Shown: piece after piece, positions 8,983-18,708 of the stretch | Layout of the letters: each line of letters starts with the position of its first letter | Numbering within the stretch: the stretch's first letter is position 1 | NCBI GenBank assembly: GCA_016786585.1 | Contig: JAEUUI010000024.1 | Span: 1 to 64,000, forward strand | Reading direction: 5' to 3' | From: Cyclobacteriaceae bacterium | GTDB lineage: Bacteria > Bacteroidota > Bacteroidia > Cytophagales > Cyclobacteriaceae | Length of the DNA: 64,000 nt | Program-made: the position numbers and the translations under genes | The notes under the pieces: generated by a model | What the model was told of the DNA's origin: nothing | The model's input: the letters and a program-made list of their open reading frames with translations, nothing else | Database searches by the model: none

Positions 8983-11379
8983 TTAATTTACTTTAACTCC
9001 CAGGTTCTCACCCAACAGTCTGAATTGCTTGATCCAGTCTTTTTTGCTGCTGAGTGCTTCGATATCTTCTTCGCGGGAGATTTCGAAGTATAAGTTCTGA
9101 CTTTTATACAGAATCGGTTCAAGTCTGAATTCCTTTAACAACGGAAAGACCCGGTTGAGACGTTCGATACGCTTTGTATTGCTCCGCTCTGCGCTGATGC
9201 GCTTAAGTTCCTTGAAGATGCTCTCTCCTGCCATACGCGAAATCTTGCCGGGGTCTTCAATTTTCAGGTCCCACTTCAGAAGCTCGTGCATGACGCGTTC
9301 CATTTCCTTGATGTTGATCTTCTCTCCGCTGAAACAGTTTTGAAGATCGGCATTCAGGATGTATTCAAACGAGGTGATGTATGCTTTTGGTGTCGGGATA
9401 TCGTTGTTGGCCAACGCGTTAACCAACGGATAGTCGTGGTTATAAACCCTGCGCAACGATTCTTCCAGTTCGCGCATGCTCTGCTGCGTGATCATATCAA
9501 GAACTTTGCGCTTTTCATCCTTAAACAACTGCCATAGCGTGTAATTCACCGGACCGAAATAGGTTTGCATTAGTCCGATCACATCTCCCAGCCTTCCCTC
9601 TTCAAACGCAGTTAGAATACGCATCTGCATGCTAGCAAACTTATCCGGTTCCATATCAAGCGAGATGTTACCCATAATGTTATGCTTACCCATGTGCATC
9701 ACGGCAAACGTAAAGCGTTTTTCCGAGCGCGTTACATTAGACTTTACCTTTGTTATTCCCAACGCCAGTTTCTGCTCGCCCGCTTCCCTGCGAACAAAGA
9801 ATTCATTGGTAGCGGAATAGTTAAATAACGGAGAGTTTTCAGGATCCTCTTCAAACAATGATGCTACCGCATAGTGCATTCCTACGCGCGCCAGGTTCGT
9901 CTTCGAGGGAACAACATACTTCTGGTAAATATTCGCTCCGTTCTCCAGTGCAGGAATATTGCTTGGAGCTGCCTCAAGTCGTTTTACGAATTCATCTTCC
10001 AGGTCTGCACCACCCGACTGGCTGATCAACTGGATCGCGCGACATGCATATTGCATGATTTGCGTTGTTTCAATTCCGGAAATTTCATCGAAGAACCAAC
10101 CACAGCTGGTATACATCAACAATGCATTTCGCTGCATCTCCATTAACCGGAGAACACGGTTCTGCTCAACATCCTTTGAACAATGATCCCGCAGAAACCT
10201 GCGAACCGTATCATCGTCACGTCTCAAAATTACGTTGATATACTCATTACGAGCAGCCCACGGATCACGTAAAATCTGCGATGCTTCGCGCTCATATACT
10301 TCATTTAATTGATCACGAAGCCAGTCGAGTGAATCCCGGAGTGGTTTACGCCACTTCTGGTTCCAGCCTTCCCGCCCCCCACTGTTACAGCCGCAGTCGT
10401 TACGCCAGCGCTCCACACCATGCACACAACTCCATGAACTGTTTTCATGGATCTGAATCTCGTATTCAACTTTTACTTTCGAAATGAATTCAGCATAGTT
10501 GGTTATGTTGGCATGTTGCTGCTGGTCAATGTAATCCAGGCAAAACGCCAGCGCCATATCACCATGCTTATGATGATGACCATAAGTTTCACCGTCCGTT
10601 GCAATGTGAACAAGTTGTGTTTCCTGCGAATGCGAATCGAACGAATTAAGCAATGCATGCGCAAATTTCTGACCATCATTTAACAAACCGTTAAATGCAA
10701 CGCCTTGCGCGATATCGCCATTGTAAAAGAATAGAACAATTGATTTGCCGGAGGGCAGTTTGCAAACATAAGGCCTGCGTGTATCTACACCGCTGTCGCG
10801 AAGCTCATGCCAGTGTTCATCATCAACCCTTCTGAACGCTTTCGCTTGCCGCGGAGCAAGCACGGTAAACTTGATCTCATGCTCAGCCAGTAATTCGAGC
10901 GACTCGGTATCCACCGCACTTTCAGCAAGCCACATGCCTTCCGGTTTGCGCTTGAAACGGTATTCAAAATCCCGGATGCCCCAAACGATCTGCGTAATTT
11001 TGTCGTGGCGGTTCGCCAGCGGCATGATGATGTGATTGTATACCTGCGCCATGGCTGAACCATGACCCGAAAAAAGAGTAACACTCTGACGATCAGCCTC
11101 CAAAATCGCCTCGTAGGTTTCCTGATCGTAGCTTTCCATCCACGATAATAATGTCGGCCCAAAGTTGAAACTGATGCGCGAGTAGTTGTTGATGATGTCT
11201 TTAATGACACCATGTTCCAGGATCCGTGAGGCAGAATTCGGAGCGTAACATTCTGCAGAAATGCGCTCATTCCAATCGTGATAAGGATGGGCTGAATCCT
11301 GAACTTCAATTGCCTCAAGCCAGGCGTTCTCACGGGGCGGTTGATAGAAATGCCCGTGTATGCAGATGTACTTTTCCAA
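8983..11379 (-). CDS. Glycoside hydrolase family 57 protein with DUF3536
   Basis: GH57 enzymes are retaining alpha-glucan hydrolases, branching enzymes or glucanotransferases. This 798-residue protein begins directly with the GH57 barrel (IHGHFYQPPREN). It contains the nucleophile motif GMWLAESAVD and the acid-motif region ATDGETYGHHH, so the catalytic residues look intact. The C-terminal half matches the DUF3536 layout of helical and beta segments. There is no signal peptide, so it should be cytoplasmic. It is the last gene of the amylase-GlgE-TreS/Mak-GlgB operon, 21 bp after glgB. This suggests a role in trimming or rearranging the GlgE/GlgB glucan (inference). The exact activity is not predictable. 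Confidence 0.88.
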   Translation of the reverse strand: MEKYICIHGHFYQPPRENAWLEAIEVQDSAHPYHDWNERISAECYAPNSASRILEHGVIKDIINNYSRISFNFGPTLLSWMESYDQETYEAILEADRQSVTLFSGHGSAMAQVYNHIIMPLANRHDKITQIVWGIRDFEYRFKRKPEGMWLAESAVDTESLELLAEHEIKFTVLAPRQAKAFRRVDDEHWHELRDSGVDTRRPYVCKLPSGKSIVLFFYNGDIAQGVAFNGLLNDGQKFAHALLNSFDSHSQETQLVHIATDGETYGHHHKHGDMALAFCLDYIDQQQHANITNYAEFISKVKVEYEIQIHENSSWSCVHGVERWRNDCGCNSGGREGWNQKWRKPLRDSLDWLRDQLNEVYEREASQILRDPWAARNEYINVILRRDDDTVRRFLRDHCSKDVEQNRVLRLMEMQRNALLMYTSCGWFFDEISGIETTQIMQYACRAIQLISQSGGADLEDEFVKRLEAAPSNIPALENGANIYQKYVVPSKTNLARVGMHYAVASLFEEDPENSPLFNYSATNEFFVRREAGEQKLALGITKVKSNVTRSEKRFTFAVMHMGKHNIMGNISLDMEPDKFASMQMRILTAFEEGRLGDVIGLMQTYFGPVNYTLWQLFKDEKRKVLDMITQQSMRELEESLRRVYNHDYPLVNALANNDIPTPKAYITSFEYILNADLQNCFSGEKINIKEMERVMHELLKWDLKIEDPGKISRMAGESIFKELKRISAERSNTKRIERLNRVFPLLKEFRLEPILYKSQNLYFEISREEDIEALSSKKDWIKQFRLLGENLGVKVN

Positions 11380-11400
11380 AACTCGTAAAAGATAAATGTA

Positions 11401-13368
11401 TTAAGAACCAGCCTCTAATTCAAATTCATTGTCTTCTTTATACAATTTAAGAACTGTCATCCCTAACGGTGGTAAGGTTATTGATACAGAATAGTCCTGC
11501 TGATGATACTTAATCGGTGATGTTACCAAATCGCCAATGTTAAGAACTCCGCTTCCACCGTATTTGAGGTTATCGGTGTTAAAAACTTCGCGCCACTTTC
11601 CGCGCACCGGAACCCCGATGCGGTAATGCTGACGTGCTTCCGGAGTAAAGTTGCAGACTACAATCAATAAGTCTTCCTTCTTGTCGGATTTACGCTGGTA
11701 CGCGATCACACTATTGCCGCTGTCGGAATAATCAATCCACTGGAATCCACGCTGATCGAACGAATAATGATAAAGTGCAGGTTCGGATTTATAGTGAACA
11801 TTAAGCTCCTGAATAAACGTTTTAATTCCGGCATGCGGAGCGTATTGAAGCAAATGCCAGTCAAGACTTTTATCATGACTCCATTCACCCGACTGCCCGA
11901 TCTCACCTCCCATGAACATTAATTTCGTTCCGGGATGGGTATACATATAGCCAAACAGTAATCTCAGGTTGGCAAACCGCTGCCATTCGTCACCCGGCAT
12001 GCGGCCGAGCAATGATCCCTTTCCGTGTACTACTTCATCGTGCGACAGCGGAAGCATAAAGTTTTCGGTGAAGGCATACATCACACTGAATGTGATCTCA
12101 TTCTGGTGATACTTCCGGTGAACAGGTTCCTTCTTAAAGTAATGCAATGTATCGTGCATCCAACCCATCATCCATTTCTGGCCAAAGCCGAGACCTCCTA
12201 AATACGTTGGCTTCGAAACACCCGGCCATGCCGTTGATTCTTCCGCGATCGTTACGGCATCCGGAAAATTCGCGTAAACTGTTTCGTTGAATTCTTTCAG
12301 GAAACTGATTGCTTCCAGGTTTTCATTTCCACCAAACTGGTTCGGAATCCACTCGCCTGCCTTTCTTGAATAATCGAGGTACAGCATACTGGCTACTGCA
12401 TCAACGCGCAATCCATCAATGTGATAGCGTTCTAACCAAAACAGTGCATTGCTGATCAGAAATGAGCGTACTTCATTACGGCCGTAGTTGAAGATGTAAC
12501 TTTTCCAGTCGGGATGAAAGCCCTTGCGGGGATCGGCATGTTCGTACAGATAGGTTCCGTCAAACTTATAGATACCATGTTCATCGCCCGGATAGTGCGA
12601 TGGCACCCAGTCGAGGATTACACCGATATTATTTTGGTGGAGTGTATCGACCAGCGTCATAAATTCTTCGGGCGTCCCGAAGCGACTGGTAGGCGCGAAA
12701 TACCCAGTGATCTGATATCCCCATGATCCAAAAAACGGATGCTCCATCACGGGAAGAAACTCCACGTGTGTGTAATTCATCTCCTTCAGATAGCTCACCA
12801 GTTCTTCCGCCAGTTCAAGGTACGAGAGTGACCGGTTTCCGTCTTCAATTTTTCTACGCCACGACCCGATATGAACCTCGTACACCGAGTACGGTTTGGG
12901 CATGTCGGCCATCAGCTTCCGGTTGTCAAGCCATTTCTTATCCTTCCATTTGTACTCTGCATTCCATACAACGGAAGCTGTCTTGGGTGCAACTTCCGCG
13001 AATGCGGCAAACGGATCGGCCTTTTCTAAATACTCGCCGGTATTCGAATGAATGGCATACTTGTAGACTTCACCTTTTTGCAGGCCCGGAACGAATATTT
13101 CCCAGATACCAGACTCATCCCAGCGTGGATGCATCCGCGTTTGCGTGTCGTTCCAACCGTTAAAGTTCCCAATAACTGAAACAGACTTTGCATTGGGTGC
13201 CCATACTGCGAAGTAAACACCCTTTTTGTTGCCGAAGGATGTGAGGTGTGCACCAAGCTTTTCATAGAGCTTGAAATGCTTACCGCTTCTGAACAAATGA
13301 ATGTCATAGTCGGTGAGCAGGCTTTGACTTTCGTCAGAATTACTTTTTGCTGATGTCTTCTTCGCCAT
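11401..13368 (-). CDS. glgB: 1,4-alpha-glucan branching enzyme (GH13)
   Basis: GlgB cuts alpha-1,4 chains and re-attaches them as alpha-1,6 branches. The 655-residue product carries an N-terminal CBM48 (about 35-125; GVYFAVWAPNAKSVSV, FNGWN) and the GH13 barrel with all catalytic motifs: GLRVDAV (nucleophile Asp323), IAEEST (acid/base Glu) and LSHDEVVHGKGSL. A C-terminal all-beta domain follows. It sits 18 bp downstream of treS-mak in the GlgE-type operon, where it would branch the linear chains made by GlgE. No glgA or glgC is present in the window, so this copy is tied to the maltose-1-phosphate route by context. Confidence 0.97.
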   Translation of the reverse strand: MAKKTSAKSNSDESQSLLTDYDIHLFRSGKHFKLYEKLGAHLTSFGNKKGVYFAVWAPNAKSVSVIGNFNGWNDTQTRMHPRWDESGIWEIFVPGLQKGEVYKYAIHSNTGEYLEKADPFAAFAEVAPKTASVVWNAEYKWKDKKWLDNRKLMADMPKPYSVYEVHIGSWRRKIEDGNRSLSYLELAEELVSYLKEMNYTHVEFLPVMEHPFFGSWGYQITGYFAPTSRFGTPEEFMTLVDTLHQNNIGVILDWVPSHYPGDEHGIYKFDGTYLYEHADPRKGFHPDWKSYIFNYGRNEVRSFLISNALFWLERYHIDGLRVDAVASMLYLDYSRKAGEWIPNQFGGNENLEAISFLKEFNETVYANFPDAVTIAEESTAWPGVSKPTYLGGLGFGQKWMMGWMHDTLHYFKKEPVHRKYHQNEITFSVMYAFTENFMLPLSHDEVVHGKGSLLGRMPGDEWQRFANLRLLFGYMYTHPGTKLMFMGGEIGQSGEWSHDKSLDWHLLQYAPHAGIKTFIQELNVHYKSEPALYHYSFDQRGFQWIDYSDSGNSVIAYQRKSDKKEDLLIVVCNFTPEARQHYRIGVPVRGKWREVFNTDNLKYGGSGVLNIGDLVTSPIKYHQQDYSVSITLPPLGMTVLKLYKEDNEFELEAGS

Positions 13369-13386
13369 AGTTTTATCGGTTAGGCA

Positions 13387-16300
13387 TTATGATTTCTTCT
13401 TTTTCTTATCGCTTTGCTCCTTCTCCTGCAAATAGCGACCCATATGATACAGGATGCCCCGTAACGGAATCACGGCCCAATCCGGGCGACCGTTGAGTTC
13501 ATATCCCAATTCGTAGATCGATTTCTCAATCAGGAAAATGCGGATGAGCAAATCATCTTCCGCGGGCAGGTTTCGCCCCATACCCAATCGCTCCATGTAT
13601 GCGCCCAGGTAGAAACGGCTCACGTAATGCTGCCATTGTTCCGCCCATGCTTCAAGGAATTCCATGTCGCGGTCGCGATAGTTTTCATTAAGCAGAATTT
13701 TACCGAACGCTGCATAATGGAACGAACGCATCATACCGGCAACATCCTTGAACTGGCTCTTTTTCAATCGCCTTTCATTGAATGAGAATCCCGGCTCCCC
13801 TTCAAAATCGATAATCACGAAATCCTTTCCTGTGAACAAGACCTGACCAAGGTGATAGTCGCCATGGATACGGGTTTTTACTGCATTGATTTTTATCTGG
13901 TAGATTTCGCTGAAGCATTCCAGCACCTGAGGCTCCATCTCCAGAACGCGTTTTGCCAGCACCTTGCTTGACTCATCAAGTTTTGGAAGCGAACTTTTCA
14001 ACAAATTAAACCTGTCGCGTACGAGCTTTCGGAAAGAAGAGTACAATGAACGCTGATAGTTAGGTGTAAACGGTTCAGGTGCAAATGCCGGTGACGAAGA
14101 ATCGGATGCCAGCGCTAAATGCATTTCAGCCGTACGCTGACCGAGTCGAACCACGCGCTCGTAAAATCCACGACCGATAAACTCCTGGATAATTTCAGGG
14201 GCCTCTTCGAAATGAATCGATGGTGTATTAACCAGCTTAGGAAGCTTTTCCTTTTTTGCCTTCAGGATAACGCGCTCAAAGAACCGGCCGACTGAATCAG
14301 TCGACATCACCCATGAGTCGCCCTGGTTCTCGACTTTTTCCTGGAGCAATCCAAAAACAATGGTCTGTCCTTCGTTGTCTTTGTACTCCACACTTCCCGC
14401 ATACCGTGGGGAATTGGTAAAGTTTGTGTGCTCCGAAAGGAATCTAACAAGTTCAAGATCCGGATTGATTTCCTTCTCAATCTTCCGGTAAAACTTAAAG
14501 AAATACAGGTCGTTATAAATAATTGAAGTATTGCTTTGTTCCGCCTTCAGAATCTTCGACTCAACCTTATTGTTCGGAATCCTGATCTTGTTGAACACAC
14601 TCGAGTTAAACTGCAGCACCCCGCCATCATCATCTTCGAGCTCGACCTTTTTATCCATGCTTTGCAGCAGAAAGTCACGGAAAATTCGGTCATAGCTGCT
14701 GTCGAAAATAAACCCGCTCTTGCCCTGAATCTCTGCGCGGCAAATCACGCTCTGTGCGGTGTACTCCGCGCGATCAAGAATGTAATCCGACAAGATAAAC
14801 GTCATCGGAAGGAAGTACAACTCCGGCAATCGTTGAACGTAGTGAACTTCGATTAACGACAGGTAATGTGTACCGCCATCAATTTTAAGCGGAATAACTT
14901 TATGCAGCGCAATCTTATTGATCACTTTGGCCTTACCGCCAAACCACCGGCACTTCTTCATGAACACCGGAAGAATCTTCCGTTCGAACGTGCGCTGCTC
15001 GTTGTAATTATTGAACAACTTCTCCCACGAAACATCCGTCTTTAAAACCGGAAGCTCGGTGGTACTATCCTTTTTGTCTTTCTGTTCGGCTTTGTCGATC
15101 TGGAACCAGAAATAGCCATAAGGCCCAACGGTAATCGAATACTGGCCCTCACCAACATTGATGAACCGGTTCTGACTGAATACTTCAGTTACCTCACAGT
15201 TTTTAAATTCGGAAAGATTGAGTGTCGTTGCCTGTGAAAATTGCGACAGGTTTGCAACAACGATGATGCGCTGCTTCTCGTCCGACCGCAAAAAGCAAAG
15301 CACTTTGTTATTGTCGGTATCGATAAACTTCATCTCTCCCCTTCCGAATACCTGTAACCGCTTGCGCATTGCTATTACGTTTCGCATCCAGTACATGAGT
15401 GAAGATGGACTTTCGTCCTGCGTGGCTACGTTAACAGATTCAAACCGATAAACCGGGTCGGTAATTACGGGCAGGTAAAGCTTCTGCGGATTAGCCGTGG
15501 AGAACCCAGCGTTGAGGTTCATGTTCCATTGCATGGGAGTACGAACTCCGTGACGATCGCCCAGGTAAATGTTGTCGCCCATTCCGATCTCATCGCCATA
15601 ATAAATAACAGGCGTGCCCGGAAGCGAGAACAGCAATGTATACAACAATTCAATTTTCCTTCGGTCGTTACCGAGCATCGGGGCAAGTCGTTTGCGGATA
15701 CCGGTATTAAACTTGGTCATCGCATCATCGGCATAAGCCTTGAAGAGATAATCTTTCTCTTCTTCGGTAACCATCTCAAGTCCAAGTTCATCGTGATTAC
15801 GAAGGAACAGCGCCCATTGATTACCTTCCGGTGTCTCGGGTGTTTGTTCAATGATATCAATGATCGGATAACTGTCTTCCGTACGCAAGCCAAGGAATAG
15901 CCGTGGCATGAGCGGGTAGTTGAAGTTCATGTGACATTCCTTGCCATCTCCGAAATACGCAGCAGCATCTTCCGGCCAAAGGTTCGCTTCCGCCAACAAC
16001 ACAACGTTCTTATAATGACGATCTACGTGTGTTCTGATCTTTCGCAGGAAGGCATGCGTCTGCGGCAAGTTCTCGCAGTTTGTACCTTCTTCTTCAAACA
16101 GGAAGGGAACAGATGACAATCTGAATCCATCCACCCCCAGTTTACACCAGAAGTCGATGATTTTGATCACTTCCATCTGTACTTCCGGGTTCTCATAGTT
16201 CAATTCAGGCTCGTGACGGTAAAACCGGTGCCAGTAATATGATTTCGCCTCGGTGTCCCAACTCCAGTTACTGGATTCTTCGCTTTGAATGATTACGCGT

Positions 16301-16737
16301 GCATCTTTGTATTTATCTGGCGTATCGTTCCAAACATAAAATTCCCGAAAGCGCGACCCGGGTTTAGCTTTGCGGGCACGCTGAAACCAGGCATGCTGAT
16401 CGGATGTGTGATTAAGTAAAAGCTCGGTAATCACTTTAATGCCACGGCTGTGTGCATCTTTAATAAACGCTTTGAAATCTGCCAGCGTGCCGAAATCCGG
16501 ATGAACATCGCAGTGATCGGTAACATCGTAGCCATCATCTTTTAACGGTGACGGATAGAATGGCAAAAGCCAGATGGTGTTGATACCCAGATCTTCCAGG
16601 TAATCAAGCTTTTGAATCAATCCCTGAAAATCACCCGTACCATCGCCATTACTGTCGTAAAATGCACGCACCGACAATTCGTAAATAACGGCATCTTTAT
16701 ACCACAGCGGGTCGGTATGTTTGGTTTGCTTGCTCAT
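13387..16737 (-). CDS. treS: TreS-maltokinase fusion with altered TreS nucleophile
   Basis: The 1116-residue protein joins an N-terminal GH13 trehalose synthase-like domain (about 1-550) to a C-terminal maltokinase (about 570-1105). The kinase looks intact: HGDYHLGQVL catalytic loop and IDFEGEP metal site. It should make maltose 1-phosphate for GlgE, whose gene ends 2 bp upstream. The TreS half keeps ELLLNHTSDQHAWFQ, the acid/base region LLAEANLWPED and FLRNHDELGLEM. However, the nucleophile Asp expected in GFRLDA is Ser208 (codon TCA at 16114-16116, minus strand), followed by another Ser. Trehalose-maltose isomerisation by the standard double-displacement mechanism should therefore be lost or strongly reduced. 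Fusions of this length are common, and the substitution is the odd part. Confidence 0.95.
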   Translation of the reverse strand: MSKQTKHTDPLWYKDAVIYELSVRAFYDSNGDGTGDFQGLIQKLDYLEDLGINTIWLLPFYPSPLKDDGYDVTDHCDVHPDFGTLADFKAFIKDAHSRGIKVITELLLNHTSDQHAWFQRARKAKPGSRFREFYVWNDTPDKYKDARVIIQSEESSNWSWDTEAKSYYWHRFYRHEPELNYENPEVQMEVIKIIDFWCKLGVDGFRLSSVPFLFEEEGTNCENLPQTHAFLRKIRTHVDRHYKNVVLLAEANLWPEDAAAYFGDGKECHMNFNYPLMPRLFLGLRTEDSYPIIDIIEQTPETPEGNQWALFLRNHDELGLEMVTEEEKDYLFKAYADDAMTKFNTGIRKRLAPMLGNDRRKIELLYTLLFSLPGTPVIYYGDEIGMGDNIYLGDRHGVRTPMQWNMNLNAGFSTANPQKLYLPVITDPVYRFESVNVATQDESPSSLMYWMRNVIAMRKRLQVFGRGEMKFIDTDNNKVLCFLRSDEKQRIIVVANLSQFSQATTLNLSEFKNCEVTEVFSQNRFINVGEGQYSITVGPYGYFWFQIDKAEQKDKKDSTTELPVLKTDVSWEKLFNNYNEQRTFERKILPVFMKKCRWFGGKAKVINKIALHKVIPLKIDGGTHYLSLIEVHYVQRLPELYFLPMTFILSDYILDRAEYTAQSVICRAEIQGKSGFIFDSSYDRIFRDFLLQSMDKKVELEDDDGGVLQFNSSVFNKIRIPNNKVESKILKAEQSNTSIIYNDLYFFKFYRKIEKEINPDLELVRFLSEHTNFTNSPRYAGSVEYKDNEGQTIVFGLLQEKVENQGDSWVMSTDSVGRFFERVILKAKKEKLPKLVNTPSIHFEEAPEIIQEFIGRGFYERVVRLGQRTAEMHLALASDSSSPAFAPEPFTPNYQRSLYSSFRKLVRDRFNLLKSSLPKLDESSKVLAKRVLEMEPQVLECFSEIYQIKINAVKTRIHGDYHLGQVLFTGKDFVIIDFEGEPGFSFNERRLKKSQFKDVAGMMRSFHYAAFGKILLNENYRDRDMEFLEAWAEQWQHYVSRFYLGAYMERLGMGRNLPAEDDLLIRIFLIEKSIYELGYELNGRPDWAVIPLRGILYHMGRYLQEKEQSDKKKKKS

Positions 16738-16739
16738 GC

Positions 16740-18695
16740 TTACATGTTTGATTCGTGGATGGCAACGGTAAACAAATGAAACGGAAGTTTGTATGGATTA
16801 AGCTCCACGTAATTCCACTCCTGCGCCCAGGTGTAGTGCTCATCGGTCATGATGTCGTGAAGTTTTGCATTGATCTTGTCACCAAGTTTTAACAACGTCT
16901 TGGGAAGACGTAAATAACCCGCATGCTTGTTATGCGGATCAAGATTAACAACGGTTAGAATAATATCGGAATGATCATCTGTTAGCTTGACGTAAGCAAT
17001 AAGATTTGGATCGCTTATTTCGCAGAAATGGATGTTCCAGGTTGATTGCAATGCCGGATGCTCTTTACGCGCTCTATTGATGATCGTCATGATATCCGTC
17101 ATGCGATTTGTACGCTTCCAGTCGTGCTTTTTGATCTCGTATTTTTCGGAATCGTGATATTCTTCCTTGTTCGGTACTGGAACATTGTCGTAAAATTCAT
17201 ACGCCGGGCCATACACACCGTAGTTGGAAGACAATGTGGCGGCAAGCGCCAGGCGAAGAATGAAAATATTCTCATTCTGATACTGGAGGTGATATGGAAG
17301 AATGTCGGGCGTATTCGGCCAAAAATTCGGACGGAAATAATTTCGGGAAGGTCCGTGCACAAGCTCATTCACATACGTTGTTAGTTCCTCTTTACTCACA
17401 CGCCATGTGAAATACGTATACGACTGGGTAAAGCCCGATTTACCGAGAGATGCCATGATCTTTGGCCGGGTAAACGCTTCTGAAAGGAAAATGATATCCG
17501 GATGAAGCTTATGCGTTTCCGCGATTGCCCACTCCCAGAATGGAATCGGCTTGGTATGGGGATTATCAACACGGAAGATGGTAACGCCCTGCTCAACCCA
17601 GTACAAAATCACCGAGAGCAATTCATTCCACAGTTCCTGCCAGTTATTCGTTTCAAAATTGAATGGATAGATATCCTGATATTTTTTTGGCGGATTCTCT
17701 GCGTATTGAATCGATCCGTCTGGGCGCTGCTTGAACCATTCCGGGTGTTCTTTCACATACGGATGATCAGGTGCACACTGATAGGCGAGATCAAGCGCGA
17801 TGTCGATGTTTAACTTGCGTGCTTCCGCAATCAGTTTTTTATAATCTTCGAGCGTTCCCAACTCAGGGTGAATGGCTTTATGGCCACCCTCATCGCTTCC
17901 AATCGCCCAGGGCGAACCGGGCTCACCTTGCTGCGCACGAACGTTATTGTTCTTACCCTTCCGGTGAAGTTTTCCGATCGGGTGAATGGGTGGCATGTAC
18001 AGCACATCAAATCCCATTGAAGAGATTCGTGGCAACAGGCGGATTACATCTTTAAACGTTCCGTGTTTGCCTTCCAGCGATGCCGAGCGCGGAAACAATT
18101 CATACCAGCTGCTGAACGCTGCTTTGGGAAACTCAACAATTATCTCAAGTTCCTTATGGTAGCGTGTTTCGAATTCACGTAACGGATGGCGATGAACCAA
18201 TTTTTCAAATGCAGAAGTCAACACCCACTTAACACGCTCCGCATAATCGTACTTGTTGCTGAGCTTAACACCTGCTTTGGTTATATCATGACCTTCTTCT
18301 TCGGTAATTTTCTTAAGTAACAGTTCGCCTTCCGTCAATTCAACGGTTACATCAACACCTGCATTCGCTTTCTTTTTGAATCCATCGTACCACGTATCAA
18401 GGTGATCAACCCAGGCCTGAATGGTAAATGTATACGGAACCTTCTCAGTTACGTAAAAGAATGCTTTCCAGCTATCGTTGCCGAGGTGCTCCATCTCTAT
18501 GGCATGCCACTCGGACGCACCCTTCTTTTTGTACAATACTTCTGCGCGAATATGATCGTGGCCATCGCCAAAAATATCCGCAGTAACATCTACCCGCTCG
18601 CCTACGGTTCTCTTCGCAGGATATCGCCCTCCGTCTACCTGGGGTTGAACATTTTCAATGATTACGCGTGACTGGCCTTTAAGATTAATCTTCAT
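16740..18695 (-). CDS. glgE: Alpha-1,4-glucan:maltose-1-phosphate maltosyltransferase
   Basis: GlgE (GH13_3) transfers maltosyl units from maltose 1-phosphate to the ends of alpha-1,4-glucan. I place the start at 18695 (MKINLKGQSR), giving 651 residues as in the family. The longer reading frame to 18755 would overlap the upstream amylase and has no typical sequence. Key motifs are FRVDNPHTKP (nucleophile Asp377), FLSEAFTRPK (acid/base Glu), FWPNTPDILP, and the phosphate-binding region near HPDYV-like loops. The start is 13 bp after the amylase stop and the stop is 2 bp before treS-mak, so maltokinase and GlgE are translationally close. The protein is predicted cytoplasmic. Confidence 0.97.
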   Translation of the reverse strand: MKINLKGQSRVIIENVQPQVDGGRYPAKRTVGERVDVTADIFGDGHDHIRAEVLYKKKGASEWHAIEMEHLGNDSWKAFFYVTEKVPYTFTIQAWVDHLDTWYDGFKKKANAGVDVTVELTEGELLLKKITEEEGHDITKAGVKLSNKYDYAERVKWVLTSAFEKLVHRHPLREFETRYHKELEIIVEFPKAAFSSWYELFPRSASLEGKHGTFKDVIRLLPRISSMGFDVLYMPPIHPIGKLHRKGKNNNVRAQQGEPGSPWAIGSDEGGHKAIHPELGTLEDYKKLIAEARKLNIDIALDLAYQCAPDHPYVKEHPEWFKQRPDGSIQYAENPPKKYQDIYPFNFETNNWQELWNELLSVILYWVEQGVTIFRVDNPHTKPIPFWEWAIAETHKLHPDIIFLSEAFTRPKIMASLGKSGFTQSYTYFTWRVSKEELTTYVNELVHGPSRNYFRPNFWPNTPDILPYHLQYQNENIFILRLALAATLSSNYGVYGPAYEFYDNVPVPNKEEYHDSEKYEIKKHDWKRTNRMTDIMTIINRARKEHPALQSTWNIHFCEISDPNLIAYVKLTDDHSDIILTVVNLDPHNKHAGYLRLPKTLLKLGDKINAKLHDIMTDEHYTWAQEWNYVELNPYKLPFHLFTVAIHESNM

Positions 18696-18708
18696 GAACG
18701 ATAAAAAA

